A stretch of DNA of 11,088 nt from Planctomycetota bacterium (GCA_026982835.1 JALSGI010000714.1:1-11088), one strand, 5' to 3'. Shown: positions 1 through 6,688, counted from the stretch's first letter. A program made the numbers and translations. The notes: a model not told the origin generated them from the sequence alone.

Positions 1-306
1 TCGCAGCCCCATACCTGGGACGACCAGAGCCGAAACAACCTGCTGTTTGGTTTCCTGGCCCTGGGCGAAGGATGGCACAACACCCACCATGCCTTCCCCA
101 CCTCGGCCCGGCACGGGCTGCGCTGGTGGGAAGTGGACCTGAGCTACTGGTTCATTCGCACGCTTTCCTGGTTGGGGCTGGCCTGGGACATCAAGCTCCC
201 CTCCCAGCGCACGCTGGAAAAAGTGGCCGCCAAGCGCCGGGAAATCAAGGCCCAACGCAAACAGGCCCGGCGCCGACGGAAATCCAAGCAGGAAGTCCTC
301 CACTAG
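1..306 (+). CDS. Fatty acid (acyl-CoA/acyl-lipid, delta-9 type) desaturase, C-terminal part only
   Basis: Open reading frame entering from the left edge; 101 residues then TAG. Visible residues 24-41 contain a GEGWHN-type sequence with the third histidine box HNTHH (residues 26-30), followed by AFPTSARHGLRWWEVD, the classic C-terminal signature of membrane di-iron stearoyl-CoA/acyl-lipid desaturases. DDQSRNN at residues 7-13 matches the conserved segment just before the box. These enzymes sit in the cytoplasmic membrane and insert a cis double bond into acyl chains using O2 and an electron donor; the histidines ligand the di-iron centre. Residues 46-66 are hydrophobic, and the tail (about 70-98) is strongly basic (runs of K and R), likely cytosolic. 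The start and first two histidine boxes lie outside the window. It converges on rarA with only 11 bases between the stops and no hairpin there. Family assignment is secure; the regioselectivity is inferred. Confidence 0.93.
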   Translation, partial: SQPHTWDDQSRNNLLFGFLALGEGWHNTHHAFPTSARHGLRWWEVDLSYWFIRTLSWLGLAWDIKLPSQRTLEKVAAKRREIKAQRKQARRRRKSKQEVLH

Positions 307-317
307 CCCGAGAACGC

Positions 318-1682
318 TCACCCCTGCGGCGCGGAAGGCTTTTGCCGCGCCTGGCGCAGCACGGCGCGGATCTGTTCCAGCCTTCGGGCCAGCTCTTGCT
401 CGAACCCCCGCGGCCGCGGCCGGTAGTAGATGCGGTCCACGCCCAGGTAGTCCTGCGCCACGATCCCCTGTTCGGAGGTGTGGGCGTACTGGTAGCCTTC
501 GCCGTGCCCTAGCCGCTTGGCACCCTGGTAGTGCCGGTCGCGCAAGTGCACCGGCACCGGCAGCAGCCGCCCCCCGCGCACGTCCGCCCTCGCCTGGGCA
601 ATTGCTTCCGTGGCGGCGTTGCTCTTGGGGGCGCAGGCCAGGTACGTGACGGCCTGGGCCAGGGTGAGCTGGCACTCGGGCAAGCCCACAAACTCGCACG
701 CCTGCATGGCCGCAACCGCCAGCGGCAGAGCATGGGGATCGGCGTTGCCGATGTCCTCGCTGGCCAGGATGACCAGCCGCCGCGTGATGAACCGCACGTC
801 CTCGCCCCCTTCCAGCATCCAGGCCAGCCAGTACAGGGCCGCGTCCGGGTCCGAGCCGCGGATGCTCTTGATCAGCGCGCTGGCCGCGTCGTAGTGGGCG
901 TCCCCCTGCCGGTCGTAAACCACCGCCTTGCGCTGCACCGACTCGGCCAGCAGCTCCCGGGTAAGCCGCACCGGGCGTTCCCGGGTGGACAGCACGGCCA
1001 CCTCCAGGGCCGAGAGAGCCCGGCGGGCGTCCCCGTCGCTCACCTCGGCCAGCCACTGCAGCGCTTCTTCCTCGGCCTGGATGGGAATCTGCCCCAAGCC
1101 CCGTTCCCGGTCGGCCAACGCCCGGCGGAGCACCTCCAGGATCTCCTGCTGGCTCAACGGGCGAAACTCGAACACGTGGCTGCGGCTCACCAGCGCACTG
1201 GTGAGGGCAAAGAACGGGTTTTGCGTCGTGGCCCCCACCAGCACCACCGTCCCCTCCTCCACGTGCGGCAGCAGCACGTCCTGCTGGGCCTTGTTGAAGC
1301 GGTGGATCTCGTCCACGAACAACACCGTGCGGCGGCCCGAGTGGGCAAGCTCGGCTTGGGCCTGCTGGATCACCTCCCGCAGCTCCTTCACCCCACTGGT
1401 AACGGCGTTGAGCTGCACGAAGCGGCTTTGGGTTTCGGCGGCGATGACTCGGGCCAGAGTGGTCTTGCCCGTCCCCGGGGGCCCGTAAAACACGGCCGAA
1501 GTCAACCGATCCGCCTCCAGCAGCCGCCGCAGCAGCTTGCCCGGTCCCAGAAAGTGTTGCTGCCCCACGAACTCCTCCAGCCGGCGGGGGCGCATCCGCG
1601 CCGGCAGCGGCTGGGCCGCACGGCGATGGGCCTCCTCCTGCCGGGCAAACAGCGATTCGCTCCCACTACGCACGCGAGCCAC
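318..1682 (-). CDS. rarA: Replication-associated recombination protein A (RarA/MgsA), AAA+ ATPase
   Basis: A 454-residue protein when started at GTG 1682. Order of parts: N-terminal MRPRRLEEFVGQQHFLGPGK segment, Walker A GPPGTGKT (about residues 67-74), SGVKELRE, Walker B LFVDEIHRFNK (about 121-131), sensor 1 GATTQNP (150-156), the SDGDARRAL lid segment, and the C-terminal tetramerisation region with HYQGAKRLGHGEGYQYAH (about 384-401). All are diagnostic of the RarA/MgsA/WRNIP1 family, which acts on stalled replication forks with SSB. The frame stays open to an ATG at 1844 (508 aa), but the extra 54 residues are unlike any RarA N-terminus I know. GTG 1682 has GGAGGAG at 1689-1695 with 6-nt spacing and a promoter-like pair just upstream, and it gives the usual family length, so I prefer it. 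It is single-copy housekeeping in style, transcribed divergently from the nucleotidyltransferase gene. Function is firm; the start is probable. Confidence 0.95.
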   Translation of the reverse strand: MARVRSGSESLFARQEEAHRRAAQPLPARMRPRRLEEFVGQQHFLGPGKLLRRLLEADRLTSAVFYGPPGTGKTTLARVIAAETQSRFVQLNAVTSGVKELREVIQQAQAELAHSGRRTVLFVDEIHRFNKAQQDVLLPHVEEGTVVLVGATTQNPFFALTSALVSRSHVFEFRPLSQQEILEVLRRALADRERGLGQIPIQAEEEALQWLAEVSDGDARRALSALEVAVLSTRERPVRLTRELLAESVQRKAVVYDRQGDAHYDAASALIKSIRGSDPDAALYWLAWMLEGGEDVRFITRRLVILASEDIGNADPHALPLAVAAMQACEFVGLPECQLTLAQAVTYLACAPKSNAATEAIAQARADVRGGRLLPVPVHLRDRHYQGAKRLGHGEGYQYAHTSEQGIVAQDYLGVDRIYYRPRPRGFEQELARRLEQIRAVLRQARQKPSAPQG

Positions 1683-1688
1683 CGGCGG

Positions 1689-1695
1689 CTCCTCC
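1689..1695 (-). promoter_or_regulatory. Ribosome binding site deciding the rarA start
   Basis: On the minus strand the sequence reads GGAGGAG, six bases before GTG at 1682-1680. It is the strongest Shine-Dalgarno match near the 5' end of rarA; the upstream ATG at 1844 has no comparable site. It would remove 54 non-conserved residues from the longest frame. Confidence 0.55.
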
Positions 1696-1742
1696 CAGCT
1701 TTGAACCAGGCCCCCCTCAACCCACGCGGCTCCCTGCTCTTC

Positions 1743-1771
1743 GGTATAACACAAGCCCGGCAGCGTGTCAG
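1743..1771 (-). promoter_or_regulatory. Candidate sigma70-type promoter for rarA
   Basis: Minus strand: CTGACA (1771-1766, five of six to TTGACA), a 17-base spacer, then TATACC (1748-1743, four of six to TATAAT). Transcription would start near 1736, leaving a leader of about 54 bases before GTG 1682. It lies inside the longer alternative rarA frame, so it makes sense only if the shorter start is right. A match this good can arise by chance. Confidence 0.35.
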
Positions 1772-1800
1772 CAAGCGGCGCCGAAGAGCGAATCATGCGC

Positions 1801-1830
1801 TGGACAAGCAAAGATTCCGTAGGAGAAAAT
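1801..1830 (+). promoter_or_regulatory. Candidate sigma70-type promoter for the four-gene cassette
   Basis: Plus strand: TGGACA at 1801-1806 (five of six to TTGACA), an 18-base spacer, and GAAAAT at 1825-1830 (four of six). The start of transcription would fall near 1838, about 50 bases before ATG 1890. It would be back-to-back with the rarA promoter. The match is weak, so this is a candidate only. Confidence 0.25.
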
Positions 1831-1889
1831 AGGGCATTCTGCATCGTTCATAGCTCTCAGAGGGATATTGTCGCAGGGGGACCCCGGAA

Positions 1890-2825
1890 ATGAACAAGAA
1901 TCCCTCTCCTTGGCCCCTGGAAACGGGGGATCAGGCAACAACCGCCGCGGGGGCAATCGCCCTTGTCTGGGACGGACGATTCCAGGACCAGAAAGCCCTG
2001 GTTAAGTTCAAATACATCCGTAACCAGGGGAAGATGCAGAAGCTTCCTTCGGCCTTTTCCGCCGCTTGGAAGTACCAGCAACGCGTCGGGCAGTTGGGAC
2101 TCCTGCCCGCGGCGCAGCATCCTGCAGTCGGTGTGCTTTCCCCTGCGGAGTTAGTTTCGGTTGCCCCATCGCGGCCCCTGGGGGAAGCGTGTGGGGAAGG
2201 ACCGTCGGGTCCGCTGCTGGAATTGCTTCAGGACGCGGGAATTGTCGTGGCAAAGATACGCGTGACGGGCTCTCGGGCCCTGGGGATTCACCGGCCCGAT
2301 TCCGACTGGGACTTGATCGTGCCTGTGTGGGAAGAACAGATCCCCCAGGTGCGCGAAACCCTTTGTCGCGCCCTTGAGCGGGGAGAGCTGAATATTCCGG
2401 AGGCTTCCAACACCTGGAGGCGGATTGATCAGTTGTTTCCTGGGGGAGGTGCTCGTGTTGTCGAGTCGAGGAGATTTGCCGAAACGGTCCAAAGCGGGAA
2501 CTCGAAGGTGGCGATGATCTTCGTGGAAGCGTCCGAGCCAGCGCCGGCTCTTGGGCCCGACTGGGAGTGTGTGGGTAGGGCCGTTTTCCAGGGAGTCGTT
2601 AGGGACTCGCGCCACTCGGCGTTCAAAAGAGCAGGCTACGTGCTGGAAACACGCCAAGGCCCCGTTCACGGCATCTGCTACCACAAGCTAGGCAACCTGC
2701 TCCGAGAAGGAGATCAGATCGTCGTTGCGGGCTGGCACTACATCCAACCCCCGGACCGGCACTATCTGGTACAATTCTATCCGGAACCGGACCTGCTCGG
2801 CTGGCAATGCCCGCCGACTGCTTGA
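1890..2825 (+). CDS. Predicted nucleotidyltransferase, archaeal-type, pol-beta fold
   Basis: 311 residues. The core at 126-145 carries TGSRALGIHRPDSDWDL: glycine-serine (127-128) followed by the D139-x-D141 metal-binding pair typical of the minimal nucleotidyltransferase fold. Before it, residues 22-90 (ALVKFKYIRNQGK, then AAQHPAVGVLSPAELVSVAP) and after it residues 229-283 (GRAVFQGVVRDSRHSAFKRAGYVLE, then EGDQIVVAGW) follow the plan I remember for predicted nucleotidyltransferases common in archaea: an N-terminal region ending in a short 'gv....e.v.P' motif, the NT core, and a C-terminal beta-rich domain. Because this N-terminal part fits, ATG 1890 is a reasonable start although its ribosome site (a G-run at 1876-1880) is poor. 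No member of that family has a function I know. It stands 109 bases before the oxidoreductase and may be the first gene of the cassette. A MNT-type antitoxin is an alternative for the core, but the length and extra domains argue against it. Confidence 0.8.
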   Translation: MNKNPSPWPLETGDQATTAAGAIALVWDGRFQDQKALVKFKYIRNQGKMQKLPSAFSAAWKYQQRVGQLGLLPAAQHPAVGVLSPAELVSVAPSRPLGEACGEGPSGPLLELLQDAGIVVAKIRVTGSRALGIHRPDSDWDLIVPVWEEQIPQVRETLCRALERGELNIPEASNTWRRIDQLFPGGGARVVESRRFAETVQSGNSKVAMIFVEASEPAPALGPDWECVGRAVFQGVVRDSRHSAFKRAGYVLETRQGPVHGICYHKLGNLLREGDQIVVAGWHYIQPPDRHYLVQFYPEPDLLGWQCPPTA

Positions 2826-2934
2826 GCCGGTCGGCGGGGGGCTGATCCGCTCTCCGTATCCGGGATGTCCCTGGCAAGCGGGAAAAGGAGGAACCGGCGC
2901 GATTTTTCAAGGCTCCCAAGAAGGAAACCGGCAG

Positions 2935-4404
2935 ATGGAAGAAACGTTACCGTTGCTTCTGGCGGGCGTTGGGCCGCACGCCAGGAGATTTTACCTTCCC
3001 GTGTTGGCCGGCCTGGCGGGCAGGTACGGGGTAAAGGTCGTGGCCGCCGTGGAGATCGACTCGGCCCGGGAAGAGGCGGCCAGGGCCTTGCAACAGTTTG
3101 CTCCCGAAGCCCAATTGCTCATCGTTCCGAAGTTCCGGCAGGAAATGCCCTCGGAAATTGAGAAGAAGCTGGATCGCTTGGCAGTGGAAAAAAAACTTCG
3201 GGCAATTATCGTGGCCACCGATCCGGTTGCCCATAAGCCCTATGTGCTCTGGGCGATGAAGCGGGGGATTCATGTCCTGCTGGACAAGCCCATTTCCACC
3301 CGCTGCTACGCCGTCCTGGACGCGGAGGCCGCCAGGGGGATCGAGCAGGACTACTACGCCATCCTCGCCGCGTGGAAAAAAGCCCGGTCCCGCAAGCCTG
3401 TCGTCGTGTCGGTCTGTGCCCACCGCCGATTCCACCCCGGGTTCCGCAAAATACTGGAAATCGTCGAAGAGGTTTGTTCCCGCACGGGGTGTCCGGTCAC
3501 TCAGGTCCACTGCCACCACGCCGACGGGCAATGGCGATTCCCCGAGGAAGTGCGGACCCAGGACCACCACAGCTACCACTCGGGGCACGGCAAGGCTTCT
3601 CACAGCGGGCATCACTTCTTTGACGTTCTTTTCCAGTACTTTCGGGCAGGAACTGCAAGCGGCAAGCATTGGGACGCTATTCGTGTTCTGGCCTCCGCGG
3701 TTACTCCCCGGGGATTGCTGCGCCAGCTCCGGCGGGAAGACTATGCCCGCCTTTTTGGCTGCCAGTATGAACGAACTTGTCCCTTGTCCGACGCCGAGCT
3801 GGACGGAATCTTCGGTAGATTCGGCGAGATCGATCTTAACGTGATTGTCGATTTCCTGATGGGCGACGTCTGCGTCGGTCAGGGCTCGTTGAATCTTCTT
3901 CACAACAGCTTTTCTCGAAGGTCCTGGCTGTTGCCCGCCAAGGACCTCTACAAAGGGAACGGAAGGGTTAAACACGAACATCACCGAGTCCACGTAGGGC
4001 CATTTCTCACTGTGGTGGTCAACTCGTTTCAGGCCAAGTCGAACCACGAGCTGTCCGGAGAGGAAGACATCGAGCCGGGAGGAAACAACCATTTCGACAT
4101 CCTGGTTTTCCGCAACGCGGGCATGATCGGCGGCCCTCCTGTGGAAACCATTCGGCTTCACCAGTTGTTCGACTTTGACCAGCGGGGACTTTTCATCGAG
4201 CAGGTTAAGCAGCAGGCCGTAGTTGAGTTCCTGGAATACCTTACCGGGGGCATCCAGGAAGAGGAGTTATGTTCCCCACTACATGATCACGCCTTTGCCG
4301 CCATGTTGATGAGCGCGATCTACGAGTCGCTTGCCCAGGCCAGTCGAGGCGAAAGTCCCGTCGTGGCCCGATCGTTCCAGGGGGAGAAAGCATGCCACGC
4401 ATGA
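2935..4404 (+). CDS. Gfo/Idh/MocA-family NAD(P)-dependent oxidoreductase with His-rich active-site region
   Basis: 489 residues from ATG 2935 (AAGGA at 2921-2925, 9-nt spacing). Residues 7-40 form the first beta-alpha-beta of a Rossmann fold with GVGPHA (11-16) and an acidic end (AAVEID, 37-42). ATDPVAHKPYVLWAMKRGIHVLLDKP (94-119) contains the family's EKP-type motif as DKP (117-119). The second domain starts near VSVCAHRRFHPGF (158-170) and has the histidine-rich stretch HCHHADGQW (192-200) and QDHHSYHSGHGKASHSGHHFFD (209-230); H226/H227 and D230 match the usual catalytic 'H...D' helix. Family members oxidise or reduce sugars, inositols and related polyols, or act on biliverdin; the substrate here is unknown. 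At 489 aa it is longer than the usual 330-400, with an extended C-terminal part. Its stop overlaps the next gene by 13 bases, implying translational coupling. A strong GGAGG at 2887-2891 sits 10 bases before an in-frame ATT (2902), so a slightly longer start is conceivable. Confidence 0.85.
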   Translation: MEETLPLLLAGVGPHARRFYLPVLAGLAGRYGVKVVAAVEIDSAREEAARALQQFAPEAQLLIVPKFRQEMPSEIEKKLDRLAVEKKLRAIIVATDPVAHKPYVLWAMKRGIHVLLDKPISTRCYAVLDAEAARGIEQDYYAILAAWKKARSRKPVVVSVCAHRRFHPGFRKILEIVEEVCSRTGCPVTQVHCHHADGQWRFPEEVRTQDHHSYHSGHGKASHSGHHFFDVLFQYFRAGTASGKHWDAIRVLASAVTPRGLLRQLRREDYARLFGCQYERTCPLSDAELDGIFGRFGEIDLNVIVDFLMGDVCVGQGSLNLLHNSFSRRSWLLPAKDLYKGNGRVKHEHHRVHVGPFLTVVVNSFQAKSNHELSGEEDIEPGGNNHFDILVFRNAGMIGGPPVETIRLHQLFDFDQRGLFIEQVKQQAVVEFLEYLTGGIQEEELCSPLHDHAFAAMLMSAIYESLAQASRGESPVVARSFQGEKACHA

Positions 4405-5729
4405 GCTTTATGGAAGCCATCGCGGCAGGGTTGCAGGACGGAGGCGTGGAGCTCGTCACTGCCTACCCGGGTTTCGGCGCCCATCGTCTCGCCGGTGCCC
4501 TGGGGACCGAGCTTTTCTCGATCAATGAGAAAAATGCCCTGGCCGTGGCCTGGGGAGCGAGCGTAGGAGGAATACGTGCGGCGAGCATCTTCAAAAACGT
4601 GGGGTTGAACGATGCGGCGGATCCTTTCATCAACGCCTGTGCCCTGGGCGTCCGCGCAGGCTTGGTGCTGGTGGTCATCGACGACATCCGTGCCGGAGAT
4701 TCCCAGCTCCGCCTCGATTCCCGGCCTTACTCGGCTTTCCCCTGCGCGTTGTGGCTGGAGCCGCCCACCGTGGGCGAGGCGTACCGACTTACCAGGGAGA
4801 GCTTTTCCGTTTCCGAACAACTGCAATCTCCCGTGGTGATTCGCCTGACGGACCTGCACCTCCGCTGCACCGCGACGGAGCCGGTCGATCGCCTGCCCGC
4901 CGATGCCTCTTCTCCACCCGCGGCCTGGCAGAACAAGCCCGGGCGATGGGTAGCTCATCCCGCCTACGGTGAGTACCAGCGAAAGCGTCTCCAGCGGCGC
5001 GAAGAAGCAATTCAAGAGTGGGTCGATCGTCAATATTCCCTGCCCGAGGCCGCCGGTCCGGTGTGCCGGATCACATTCGGGCTCATCCCGCGGCACTGTG
5101 TGGCCGAACGGCATCTGGAGCTGTTTACACTCCCGGTCCCCGGTTTTCTCGGGCGATTAGCCCGACAAGTAGAGCGCTTCGAAATATGGGAGCACGGCTG
5201 TGCCTGGGTTTGTCGGGAGATTCTCTTCGGATCGTTTCACAGTCGGCTGTGCCACCGGGCGCCGACGGTGCCCTGCTCGCACCGCTTTCACCATGCGTCC
5301 CGGTACGACGACCTCTACGCCCTCTTGCGAAGCGTTCCAAGGAGCATTCTCGTTGGGGACCTGGGAAGCTATACCCTGGACACGCACCGCAGCATCGAGG
5401 TGTGCCTTTGCTACGGTTGCTCCCTGGGGGTGGCCACCGGGCTGGCCCTCGCGCTGCCGGACCGCCGCATTTTCTGCGTCCTTGGCGACGGGGCATTTTA
5501 CCACTCCGCCCAGGCGGCACTTCAGGAAGCTGTGGCCCGCAAGGTTCCCCTTACCGTGTTTCTCCTGGATAACGGGGGAACTCAGGATACGGGTGGACAG
5601 TCCATACCAGGGCAAGTCCTTCTTCCCGAGGGCTTGGAATACACACGCTGCACTTTAAGCCAGGTGGCCGGCTTGAAAGACATCCTCCAGCAGCAGAACG
5701 CACTTCGTCTCGTGCACGTGGTTTGTTGA
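4392..5729 (+). CDS. Thiamine-diphosphate-dependent enzyme, IorA-like, without ferredoxin domain
   Basis: 445 residues. The N-terminal half is a ThDP pyrimidine domain: AYPGFGAHRL (24-33), INEKNALAVAWGAS (44-57) with the conserved glutamate E46, then FKNVGLNDAADPFI (67-80) and VVIDDIRAGDSQ (94-105). This is close in pattern to the alpha subunit of indolepyruvate:ferredoxin oxidoreductase (IorA). The C-terminal half is the pyrophosphate domain: VGDLGSYTL (321-329), YGCSLGVATGLALA (341-354) and LGDGAFYHSAQAALQE, ending at LDN, with GDG at 366-368 and N394 forming the Mg-ThDP motif. IorA continues into a ferredoxin domain with two 4Fe-4S CxxCxxCxxxC clusters; this protein stops at residue 445 with no such motif, and no IorB-like gene is visible. 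It may therefore be a decarboxylase or lyase rather than a ferredoxin-reducing oxidoreductase (compare phosphonopyruvate and sulfopyruvate decarboxylases). The start overlaps the upstream gene by 13 bases; an alternative ATG at 4401 would overlap the stop as ATGA. Confidence 0.85.
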   Translation: MPRMSFMEAIAAGLQDGGVELVTAYPGFGAHRLAGALGTELFSINEKNALAVAWGASVGGIRAASIFKNVGLNDAADPFINACALGVRAGLVLVVIDDIRAGDSQLRLDSRPYSAFPCALWLEPPTVGEAYRLTRESFSVSEQLQSPVVIRLTDLHLRCTATEPVDRLPADASSPPAAWQNKPGRWVAHPAYGEYQRKRLQRREEAIQEWVDRQYSLPEAAGPVCRITFGLIPRHCVAERHLELFTLPVPGFLGRLARQVERFEIWEHGCAWVCREILFGSFHSRLCHRAPTVPCSHRFHHASRYDDLYALLRSVPRSILVGDLGSYTLDTHRSIEVCLCYGCSLGVATGLALALPDRRIFCVLGDGAFYHSAQAALQEAVARKVPLTVFLLDNGGTQDTGGQSIPGQVLLPEGLEYTRCTLSQVAGLKDILQQQNALRLVHVVC

Positions 5730-5735
5730 ACATGC

Positions 5736-5740
5736 GGAGG
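5736..5740 (+). promoter_or_regulatory. Ribosome binding site of the thymidylate-kinase-like gene
   Basis: GGAGG lies 8 bases before ATG 5749. It sits in the 19-base gap after the stop of the ThDP enzyme gene. It supports this start and co-transcription with the upstream gene. Confidence 0.7.
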
Positions 5741-5748
5741 GCACCGAC

Positions 5749-6345
5749 ATGATCCTGCACTTCGAGGGACTGGACTTGGCCGGCAAGAGTACCGTTTGCC
5801 GGTTGCTGAAGGACGCCCTGCCCAACTCGTGGCGCATCCGGCGCAATACTCTGCTGGAATCCAACCCGGTCGAGTCCTTGGCAGACAAGCTCCGCAAAGA
5901 AGAAGAGGATCCCGTTTGCGTGGGATGGCTCTATCATGCCGCATTGCGGTACGATCTAGCCCACTTTCGGGAAAGCGGAGATTCCATTGTCCAGGACTCA
6001 ACAATCCTGCTGCGGTCTCTGGCTTACCATTCTGCCTTTGGAAATGCAGAATTGGTTGAGTGTTTTCTGAATCTCCTGGAAGACCATCCTCGTTTCGATC
6101 GGTCATTCGTTCTGGTGCCCGATCGTGAAACCCGCCTTCATCGGTTACGGATTCGAAGGAAGCAGAATTTAGGCCCCGAAGATTTTCTTGTCGTTCAAAA
6201 CCCTGAGGTCTTCCAGAAGATGGAGGAAATCCTGGTCGAATATTCGTGTGAGTTTTTTCGCGCCACTGTGGTTGATACAAGTGGAAGTATCGATATGGCT
6301 TGGATTGATAACTTTATCCGAAATCATCTCCGCGACATTGTGTGA
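5749..6345 (+). CDS. Thymidylate-kinase-like P-loop kinase
   Basis: 198 residues from ATG 5749. FEGLDLAGKST (5-15) is a Walker A in the exact context of dTMP kinases (FEGxDGxGKST). VQDSTILLRSLAYHS (81-95) sits where dTMP kinases have the DR-x-x-x-S-x-AYQ segment; here the aspartate D83 is kept but the following arginine is a serine (S84), with R89 further on. VPDRETRLHRLRIRRKQ (123-139) corresponds to the 'vpPevaleRi..R' region before the LID. It is shorter than typical dTMP kinase (205-215). The changed DR motif and the metabolic neighbours suggest a substrate other than dTMP, perhaps a nucleotide-like or sugar intermediate of the cassette; that is inference. G/C is low here, only 42 of 100 bases at 6241-6340. 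It is the last gene of the cassette, and a hairpin follows 86 bases downstream. A deoxynucleoside-kinase-type activity remains possible. Confidence 0.8.
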   Translation: MILHFEGLDLAGKSTVCRLLKDALPNSWRIRRNTLLESNPVESLADKLRKEEEDPVCVGWLYHAALRYDLAHFRESGDSIVQDSTILLRSLAYHSAFGNAELVECFLNLLEDHPRFDRSFVLVPDRETRLHRLRIRRKQNLGPEDFLVVQNPEVFQKMEEILVEYSCEFFRATVVDTSGSIDMAWIDNFIRNHLRDIV

Positions 6346-6430
6346 TCTATGGCCTATCGTCCAGCATTTTGATGTTGGATGCCATTGCTCTTGGCAGTTC
6401 GCTGGCAAGGATTAACGGGGATGTTGCCTG

Positions 6431-6452
6431 GGAGGCAATTTCGCTTGCCTCC
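6431..6452 (+). repeat. Perfect inverted repeat (8-bp stem, 6-base loop)
   Basis: GGAGGCAA (6431-6438), loop TTTCGC, then TTGCCTCC (6445-6452): the two arms are exact reverse complements. It follows the kinase stop by 86 bases. There is no T-run after it (the next bases are TCTCATGC), so it is not a standard intrinsic terminator; it could be an RNA hairpin stabilising the cassette's 3' end or an operator. The role is unknown. Confidence 0.5.
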
Positions 6453-6678
6453 TCTCATGCTGGCCGCCTCCTGCCCCTTGAGAGCCATCCCCCACCGGAA
6501 CGAAGGCAGTTGGTTCTTCTCCGGACGGCAGAAGTCCCCGGATCAAAAGTTCCGTTGTGCCTGGGTTGAGTCGGCCGAAATGGGCAACGGACTGGAAATC
6601 CCCGGCCGCGGCATCGATCATACACCTTTCGGTCGTTTGGCCAGGGCGGCTTGCAAAGTTGGCATACCTGACAGCTCC

Positions 6679-6683
6679 GGAGG
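6679..6683 (+). promoter_or_regulatory. Ribosome binding site deciding the membrane-protein start
   Basis: GGAGG is 5 bases before ATG 6689. It selects this start over the in-frame ATG at 6557, which would add 44 non-hydrophobic residues of unlikely sequence. Confidence 0.75.
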
Positions 6684-6688
6684 CATTC

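Larger units (their letters stand above)
6346..6688. other. 343-base non-coding gap between the kinase gene and the membrane-protein gene
   Basis: I see no convincing gene here on either strand; the open frames have no family features and differ from the neighbours in composition. It contains the 8-bp inverted repeat at 6431-6452 and, at the right end, the ribosome site at 6679-6683. No clear -35/-10 pair for the downstream gene was found (TTGCAA at 6651-6656 has no good partner). Confidence 0.6.

Noticed and set aside
531..1832. Long plus-strand frame opposite rarA
   Set aside because: It is H/Q/R-rich antisense shadow of rarA with no recognisable motif.
1890..2825. MNT-type antitoxin or CBASS-type cyclase as identity of the nucleotidyltransferase
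   Set aside because: MNT antitoxins are about 100-150 aa and pair with a HEPN toxin, and CBASS cyclases come with an effector; neither partner is present, and the N- and C-terminal regions fit a different family.
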